A DNA stretch of 42,945 nt from positions 1-42,945 of the forward strand of contig JAONQT010000004.1 of the NCBI GenBank assembly GCA_028448965.1. Reading direction: 5' to 3'. Below the pieces are notes generated by a model, which saw only the letters and a program-made list of their open reading frames with translations, made no database searches and was not told where the DNA came from. The stretch comes from Candidatus Nitrosopumilus sp. (GTDB taxonomy: Archaea > Thermoproteota > Nitrososphaeria > Nitrososphaerales > Nitrosopumilaceae). Below are positions 37,660 to 42,945 of the stretch, piece by piece. The position numbers and the translations under genes were made by a program. The first letter of the stretch is position 1. The number at the start of each line of letters is the position of its first letter.

Positions 37660-38720
37660 TATTTTTCTAATATGTACTCATCTGAAACTTCCATTCCAAA
37701 ATGTCTACCTGTTGCAGGTTTTGCATGTGCCATAACGATATCTCCTTTTTTTAGATGTGTTACTGACACTAACTGACCATTTGGTTTAACGAATCTAATA
37801 GTTTCTGCATCCTGTGCAATTATTCCTCCGATTTCATTTCCTACTGATGCTTTAATCATTAACATTGGTCTTCTTTCAATTTTTGATCTTCCTACAGTTG
37901 CTCTTCTTGCTTTACCTTTAGAATTTAGAATTAATACTTCAGAACCTGTTTCAACTTCTGATAGATAATTTGTTGTACCATCTGGTGCTAATGTGTAACA
38001 GTGAACTGCACCTGCATTTACTCTAAATGGTCTTGGTGATGTAAATGATGAACCTACGGATTCATTATGAACAAGAAACAAGAAATTGGATCTACTTCCA
38101 ATCAACATACCTTCTCCTTTGTGTAATATTGATGCTGTATCTACACATACTCGTTCACCATCCCCAACTTCTTTAATTTCAATTATTTTAGCAGGTTTCA
38201 TGTCAAAACTTCTAGTTCCTAAGTACACCATTGCTTCTCTTACTTCATTAATTGATGACGTACTGAAAATTACTCCATCCACGCCTACTTCTAAAATTGA
38301 AAACATCTTTCTAACTTCCTCAGGTGTTCTTGCAATTGCAAAAATCTTTGTATGTATTTTATGTAATTTTGCAATTATATTTTCTAATGGAATTATTTTC
38401 CAATCTTTTACTTCAATTATTACGAAATCTAATCCTTTTTTTGAAATTGATAATACATTTTCAATATCTGAATTTGATAATACTTCGAATTTAATTCCAA
38501 TTTTTTTCCCTTTAGGTTTTGATGAGCCTTCTTTTTCTAATACTACATAATCTGAAGAATTTGATGTTGAAACTGTTTTTAATTTTGTTTTTTTCTTACC
38601 TATTTTTTTGGGATCCAAGTATATTGTTTTAATTCCCTCATCCTCTAATTGTGGCAAAAATTTTGTTAATTGTGATTGATTTACTTTTGGTAAAATTATT
38701 AATTCTCTTGTTTTACTCAA
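37659..38720 (-). CDS. aroB': 3-dehydroquinate synthase II (archaeal AroB')
   Basis: ERVCVDTASILHKGEGMLIGSRSNFLFLVHNESVGSSFTSPRPFRVNAGAVHCYTLAPDGTTNYLSEVETGSEVL. Confidence 0.96.
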   Translation of the reverse strand: MSKTRELIILPKVNQSQLTKFLPQLEDEGIKTIYLDPKKIGKKKTKLKTVSTSNSSDYVVLEKEGSSKPKGKKIGIKFEVLSNSDIENVLSISKKGLDFVIIEVKDWKIIPLENIIAKLHKIHTKIFAIARTPEEVRKMFSILEVGVDGVIFSTSSINEVREAMVYLGTRSFDMKPAKIIEIKEVGDGERVCVDTASILHKGEGMLIGSRSNFLFLVHNESVGSSFTSPRPFRVNAGAVHCYTLAPDGTTNYLSEVETGSEVLILNSKGKARRATVGRSKIERRPMLMIKASVGNEIGGIIAQDAETIRFVKPNGQLVSVTHLKKGDIVMAHAKPATGRHFGMEVSDEYILEK

Positions 38721-39495
38721 TTCTTTTCATAGCTTCCTTTGCGGTTCCTTTCTTGAAAATCACTTCTGCTAATGCTTCAACTATTTTTTCTGGTCTTTTA
38801 TGTGCAAAGATATTTCTTCCATATGTTACACCTTTAGCTCCTGCAGTCATTGCATCCTCTGTCATTTGAAGAATATCTAAATCTGTTTCTGCTTTGGGTC
38901 CGCCTGCAATAACAATAGGAACTGGTGTACTTCTTACAATTTTTGAAAATGAATCTATGTCCCCTGTGTACAATGTTTTAACAATATCTGCTCCACATTC
39001 TGCACCAATTCTTGCAACATGACCTACTATTTCTGGGTCATGTGGATTTGGAATATTTTCTCCTCTTGGATACATCATTGCTAAAAGTGGCATTCCCCAT
39101 CTGTGACATTGATCTGCTGTCATTCCAAGATGTTCTAACATTTCTGGTTCTTCTTTACCTCCAATATTGATATGAAGTGAAACACCATCAGCTCCTAATG
39201 CAATTGCTTCTTTGACTGTTCCCGTTAACATTTTACGATTTGGTGATAATGATAATGCTGTGCTACTTGAAAAATGTACTAAAGTTCCAATTTTTGGTGG
39301 TTTTGGTAATGCTTTGAGAATCCCTTTGTTAATAATTACACTAGTTAATCCATGTCCTTCACATTTGTAAATTACATCTGATGGATCCTCGAGACCTTCA
39401 ATTGGACCATTTGAAATACCATGATCCATTGGAATACATAACATTTTTCCCTTCCTCATAATTCGATTTAATCTAATTTGAGTTGCTGATACCAT
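38713..39495 (-). CDS. aroA': 2-amino-3,7-dideoxy-D-threo-hept-6-ulosonate synthase (AroA', DeoC/LacD aldolase-like)
   Basis: IRLNRIMRKGKMLCIPMDHGISNGPIEGLEDP...VSLHINIGGKEEPEM...PVPIVIAGGPK...GAKGVTYGRNIFAHKRPEKI. Confidence 0.94.
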   Translation of the reverse strand: MVSATQIRLNRIMRKGKMLCIPMDHGISNGPIEGLEDPSDVIYKCEGHGLTSVIINKGILKALPKPPKIGTLVHFSSSTALSLSPNRKMLTGTVKEAIALGADGVSLHINIGGKEEPEMLEHLGMTADQCHRWGMPLLAMMYPRGENIPNPHDPEIVGHVARIGAECGADIVKTLYTGDIDSFSKIVRSTPVPIVIAGGPKAETDLDILQMTEDAMTAGAKGVTYGRNIFAHKRPEKIVEALAEVIFKKGTAKEAMKRIE

Positions 39496-39530
39496 GTTTT
39501 GTTTTGTTCTTTCAGCCCTATTAAAAAATA

Positions 39531-39544
39531 ACGTGTATGCACGT
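39531..39544. promoter_or_regulatory. Perfect inverted repeat ACGTG-TATG-CACGT upstream of the aro operon promoter
   Basis: Direct reading; lies about 36-49 nt upstream of aroA' ATG (39495), just beyond a TATA-like TTATTTTTTAATAG. Confidence 0.5.
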
Positions 39545-39641
39545 GCTCAAATTTATTTAAAATTAAGCATATTTTCTTAATTAATTTTCAATCTCACTTT
39601 CTATCAAGAATTAAATAGAAATTCTAAAGGATTAATCATAA

Positions 39642-40760
39642 TTGAGTCAGACTACTGAACAGATACAAAAAAGTGATATTAAAGATATTTTAGAAAATTC
39701 CCTTAAAGGTATTAGACCTGGACCTAAGAATATTTTGAGACTTCTAGAATCTAATGATGTTCATTTAATGGGATTGGTTTCTGGTTATTTGACAAAAAAA
39801 CAATTTGGTAATAAGGCATCTTTTGTGAACAATATAATTTTGAATTACACTAATGTCTGTATTACTGATTGTAAATTTTGTGCATTTTATAGATCACCTG
39901 GTGCTGAAGATTCTTACACTTTATCTCTTGATGAAATTGAAACTCGTGTTAAAACATCTTATGACATGTTTAAAATTCGTCAAGTTCTAATTCAGGGTGG
40001 ACATAATCCAAATTTAAAAATTGAATATTATGAAGATGCATTCAAAATGATTCGTGAAAAATTTCCAACTATTGGTGTACATGGATTATCTACATCTGAA
40101 ATTGATATGATTGCAAGAGTTGAAAAATCATCTACAAAAGAAATTTTATCTAGATTAAAAGATGCAGGTTTACAATCTATTCCTGGTGCAGGTGCTGAAA
40201 TTTTAACTGATTCTGTCAAGGACATTATTAGTCCAAAGAAAATTTCTAGTGCTGATTGGATTAGAATTATGGATGAGGCTCATTCTTTGGGAATCCCTGG
40301 TTCTGCAACAATGATGTATGGCAGTGTTGAAAACAATAATGATATTGTAGAACACTTTTCTAAAATTGTAAAATTACAAGAAAAAACTAATGGGTTTATG
40401 GCTTTTATTCCATGGAACTTTGAACCAAATAATACTTTGATGCAAGATGAGGGTATTGTTGAATACGGAACTGGAGGTGTACAACTTCTGAAAATGATTG
40501 CCATCTCTAGATTGGTTTTAGACGGACTGATTCCACACATTCAATCTTCTTGGTTAACTAATGGCGTTGGTATGGCTCAACTTGCTTTGCAATACGGTGC
40601 TGATGATTTTGGTGGTACTCTCATTGGTGAAGAAGTGGTCTCATGTACCGGTGCACGTTCTACTGAATTAACTGATAAAATTATTGTTGACGCTATTCAT
40701 CAAATCGGCTATCAGGTTGAAGAAAGAGATAATTTCTATAATCCCATTCGTGTATTATAA
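39642..40760 (+). CDS. mqnC: Radical SAM protein, MqnC/CofH family (probable cyclic dehypoxanthine futalosine synthase)
   Basis: NIILNYTNVCITDCKFCAFYRSPGAEDSYTLSLDEI, QGGHNPNLKIEYYEDAF, LQSIPGAGAEIL; CAFYR motif favours MqnC. Confidence 0.85.
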   Translation: MSQTTEQIQKSDIKDILENSLKGIRPGPKNILRLLESNDVHLMGLVSGYLTKKQFGNKASFVNNIILNYTNVCITDCKFCAFYRSPGAEDSYTLSLDEIETRVKTSYDMFKIRQVLIQGGHNPNLKIEYYEDAFKMIREKFPTIGVHGLSTSEIDMIARVEKSSTKEILSRLKDAGLQSIPGAGAEILTDSVKDIISPKKISSADWIRIMDEAHSLGIPGSATMMYGSVENNNDIVEHFSKIVKLQEKTNGFMAFIPWNFEPNNTLMQDEGIVEYGTGGVQLLKMIAISRLVLDGLIPHIQSSWLTNGVGMAQLALQYGADDFGGTLIGEEVVSCTGARSTELTDKIIVDAIHQIGYQVEERDNFYNPIRVL

Positions 40761-42203
40761 TCCGTAATCAGACCATCTCGAGTCTACTAAGTTCTTCGTT
40801 TTCTCATCTACTTTCACTTGCTGTTGAATTTCTCTCATGTATCCTTCCTCTCTTGTTTTTTGTGTTGCATCTATTCCCATTTTAGAACCTAAATTGACTA
40901 GTGGTGATGCTGGATCCAATGTATCTGTAGGTGTATTGTTGATGATTATTGTATCTCTTGCCGCATCAGATCTTGTAGTAATGGCCCATATCACATCATC
41001 CATATCGTGTACGTTGATATCCTCATCTACCACGACAAACATCTTTGTAAGTGATAATTGTCCCATTCCCCATAAACCCATCATGACTTTTTTTGCCTGA
41101 CCTGGATATCTTTTTTTTATTGATATTACTGCAAAACCTTGAAACCATCCTGCAGCTGGCATGCTAAAATCTACTACCTCTGGATGAAACATTTGAACAA
41201 GTGGCAAGAATGAACGTTCAATGACTTTTCCAATATATGCATCCTCTAAAATTGGTTTACCTACAACTGTTGTAACATAAACTGGATTTTTACGTCTCAT
41301 AATTCCTGTCAGTGTAAATGTTGGATATGGTTCTACAGGTGTATAGTATCCTGTGTGATCTCCAAATGGCCCTTCATCTCTAATGTCTTCAGGATCCACA
41401 TACCCTTCTAAAACAATTTCTGCATTTGCTGGAACATCCAAATCAACTGTTTTACATTTTACTGTCTTAATTCCTTCCTTTCTAGTAATTCCTGCAAATA
41501 GATATTTGTCTAATCCTTCTGGAACTGGGGCAATTGACGAAAATACTGTTGCAGGTTCTCCTCCAAAAATTATTGCTGCTGGAATTTTCTCCCCTTTATC
41601 CTTTGCAATGTCTCCGTGATTTGCTCCTCTCTTGTGTTTTTGCCAATGCATAGATGCATGTGTTTTATCTATTATTTGCATTCTGTAAACCCCTAGATTT
41701 CGAACTCCTGTTTCTGGATGTTTTGTTGCAATTAATCCTAATGTTATGAAACGTCCCGCATCATCAGGCCATGATTTTATAATTGGTAAATCATCAAATG
41801 ACGCATCTGTTGATGTAACTTCTGTAACTAATCCACTAGATTGTGACTTGGGAAAAGATGCTGTCATTTTTGAAAGTTCTGGAAGCTTTTTAATTTTATT
41901 TAACAAACCTGATGGCATGTCCATTTTTGTCATGTCTGTAATGCGATGCCCAATCTCTGTAAAATCTGTCATTTCAAGTCCAATTTCTAGTCTTTTCATT
42001 GAACCAAATGCATTTCCTAAAACTGGCATGCTGTGTCCTTTTACATTCTCAAAAAGAATTGCAGGACCATTTGAATACATTCCTCTTCTTAAAATTTCTG
42101 CAATTTCTAAATCTTGGTCTACTTCTGTTTTGACTCTTTTTAACTCACCTTGTTTTTCAAGCTCAATTATGAATTCTTGAGTATCTTGTATTGGCACATC
42201 CAA
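40755..42203 (-). CDS. UbiD family decarboxylase (candidate MqnL)
   Basis: FGDHTGYYTP, RRKNPVYVTTVVGKPILEDAYIGKVIERSFLPLVQ, WAITTRSDAARD. Confidence 0.93.
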   Translation of the reverse strand: MDVPIQDTQEFIIELEKQGELKRVKTEVDQDLEIAEILRRGMYSNGPAILFENVKGHSMPVLGNAFGSMKRLEIGLEMTDFTEIGHRITDMTKMDMPSGLLNKIKKLPELSKMTASFPKSQSSGLVTEVTSTDASFDDLPIIKSWPDDAGRFITLGLIATKHPETGVRNLGVYRMQIIDKTHASMHWQKHKRGANHGDIAKDKGEKIPAAIIFGGEPATVFSSIAPVPEGLDKYLFAGITRKEGIKTVKCKTVDLDVPANAEIVLEGYVDPEDIRDEGPFGDHTGYYTPVEPYPTFTLTGIMRRKNPVYVTTVVGKPILEDAYIGKVIERSFLPLVQMFHPEVVDFSMPAAGWFQGFAVISIKKRYPGQAKKVMMGLWGMGQLSLTKMFVVVDEDINVHDMDDVIWAITTRSDAARDTIIINNTPTDTLDPASPLVNLGSKMGIDATQKTREEGYMREIQQQVKVDEKTKNLVDSRWSDYGL

Positions 42204-42257
42204 ACTCTTCTTAGATAAGGTATAAGCTTAACTGGATTTTTTAAAATTTATCACTAT

Positions 42258-42644
42258 CTACATTGGTGGCAGTTCTGTTTTTTTATCATGACCACCTGAA
42301 CCAAATTTACAGTAGAAACATAATTCTGATTCCATGTATTTTAATTGCTCAATTTGAATTGCACCCAGTTTTAATGCGATTTTAGTTAAAATTCTATATT
42401 TCAATGGCATTGCTGGAACCACTTCATCCAAATAGACTCTGTAATGATCTGGACAAAATTTCAATGTTACTTTAGATGGTTCTTTTCCTTTTTCGTTTAC
42501 TTGTTTTGTAAAATTAATTTGTTCTCTGATGTATTCGTGTTTTGGACATGGACAATTTCTACCTCCGGGATGTTTGTATGCCGGTGTATTCTTCCAATCA
42601 AATTCGGGATATTCTTTTTCAAAGTCATCCATAATATTGATCAA
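42258..42644 (-). CDS. Conserved hypothetical protein with Cys-rich segments
   Basis: NCPCPKHEYIREQ, KFCPDHYRVYLDEV, LCFYCKFGSGGHDKK; start may be the internal ATG at 42632. Confidence 0.75.
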   Translation of the reverse strand: MINIMDDFEKEYPEFDWKNTPAYKHPGGRNCPCPKHEYIREQINFTKQVNEKGKEPSKVTLKFCPDHYRVYLDEVVPAMPLKYRILTKIALKLGAIQIEQLKYMESELCFYCKFGSGGHDKKTELPPM

Positions 42645-42728
42645 TCATTTTAGCATATAAAATTGATCATCTTTGCATACCTAATTCAAACCAAATGTTG
42701 ATAAACCCCGAATTAGGCATCCAAAACA

Positions 42729-42945
42729 ATGGCAGCTGCAAAAAAACAAACAAAAAAAGATCTTGAAGACAAGATTGCAGAATTAGAAGCAAAACTCAAT
42801 AAATTAGCTGATCAATTAACCGCCAAACCAGCAGAAACTAAACCTGCTGAGGTAAAACCAGCAGAAACTAAACCTGCTGAGGTAAAACCAGCTGAGACTG
42901 CAAAACCTAAACCAACTTTGCCAAAAGGTTCTACACCAAAACCAA
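42729..42945 (+). CDS. Partial CDS (runs off window): coiled-coil N-terminus plus Ala/Pro/Glu/Lys repeat tail
   Basis: ATG 42729: MAAAKKQTKKDLEDKIAELEAKLNKLADQLTAKPAETKPAEVKPAETKPAEVKPAETAKPKPTLPKGSTPKP... Confidence 0.75.
   Translation, partial: MAAAKKQTKKDLEDKIAELEAKLNKLADQLTAKPAETKPAEVKPAETKPAEVKPAETAKPKPTLPKGSTPKP
42825..42884. repeat. Two perfect tandem copies of a 30-bp repeat plus a partial third
   Basis: Unit AAACCAGCAGAAACTAAACCTGCTGAGGTA at 42825 and 42855. Confidence 0.97.

Noticed and set aside
38086-38550. 154-aa plus-strand ORF
   Set aside because: Antisense shadow of DHQ synthase II; no coherent protein features.
41746-42180. 144-aa plus-strand ORF and 41383-41619, 40837-41100
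   Set aside because: Antisense shadows of the ubiD-like gene.
1-42945. CRISPR arrays, transposases, integrases, phage or toxin-antitoxin modules
   Set aside because: No regularly spaced direct repeats, no IS-like inverted ends, and all sizeable ORFs look like core or small hypothetical genes.

Overview
The window is AT-rich archaeal chromosome from a Thaumarchaeota/Nitrososphaerota member, most like Nitrosopumilus. This is inferred from gene content: TFB, Gar1, SRP19/SRP54, aIF1A, aIF5A, S8e/S24e/S27ae, Pus10, type II DHQ synthase, ApgM and ThiD-ThiN. It is densely coding and mostly housekeeping. I see no CRISPR array, transposon, prophage or obvious defence island. Main blocks: (i) a siroheme/heme cluster (sirC-hemA-hemB, a divergent fused AhbA/AhbB-type siroheme decarboxylase, and a nearby chlorite dismutase/HemQ-family protein); (ii) sufC, tfb-gar1, srp19-rpS8e and scpB-scpA; (iii) translation and RNA genes, including two intron-containing tRNAs (Leu-CAA and Tyr-GUA); (iv) thiDN and thiC; (v) a nine-gene shikimate/tyrosine operon laid out exactly in pathway order; (vi) mqnC-like and ubiD-like genes. 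The most interesting hidden item is an unannotated C/D-box sRNA candidate at 17306-17368. Its D guide is complementary to an elongator tRNA-Met anticodon loop, with the N+5 rule pointing at C34. Other items missed by the ORF track are three short ORFs (two zinc-finger-like, one very basic), a frameshifted relic ORF after tyrA, an 11-G homopolymer between tfb and sufC, and several promoter-proximal palindromes. All calls come from reading the sequence; no searches were run.
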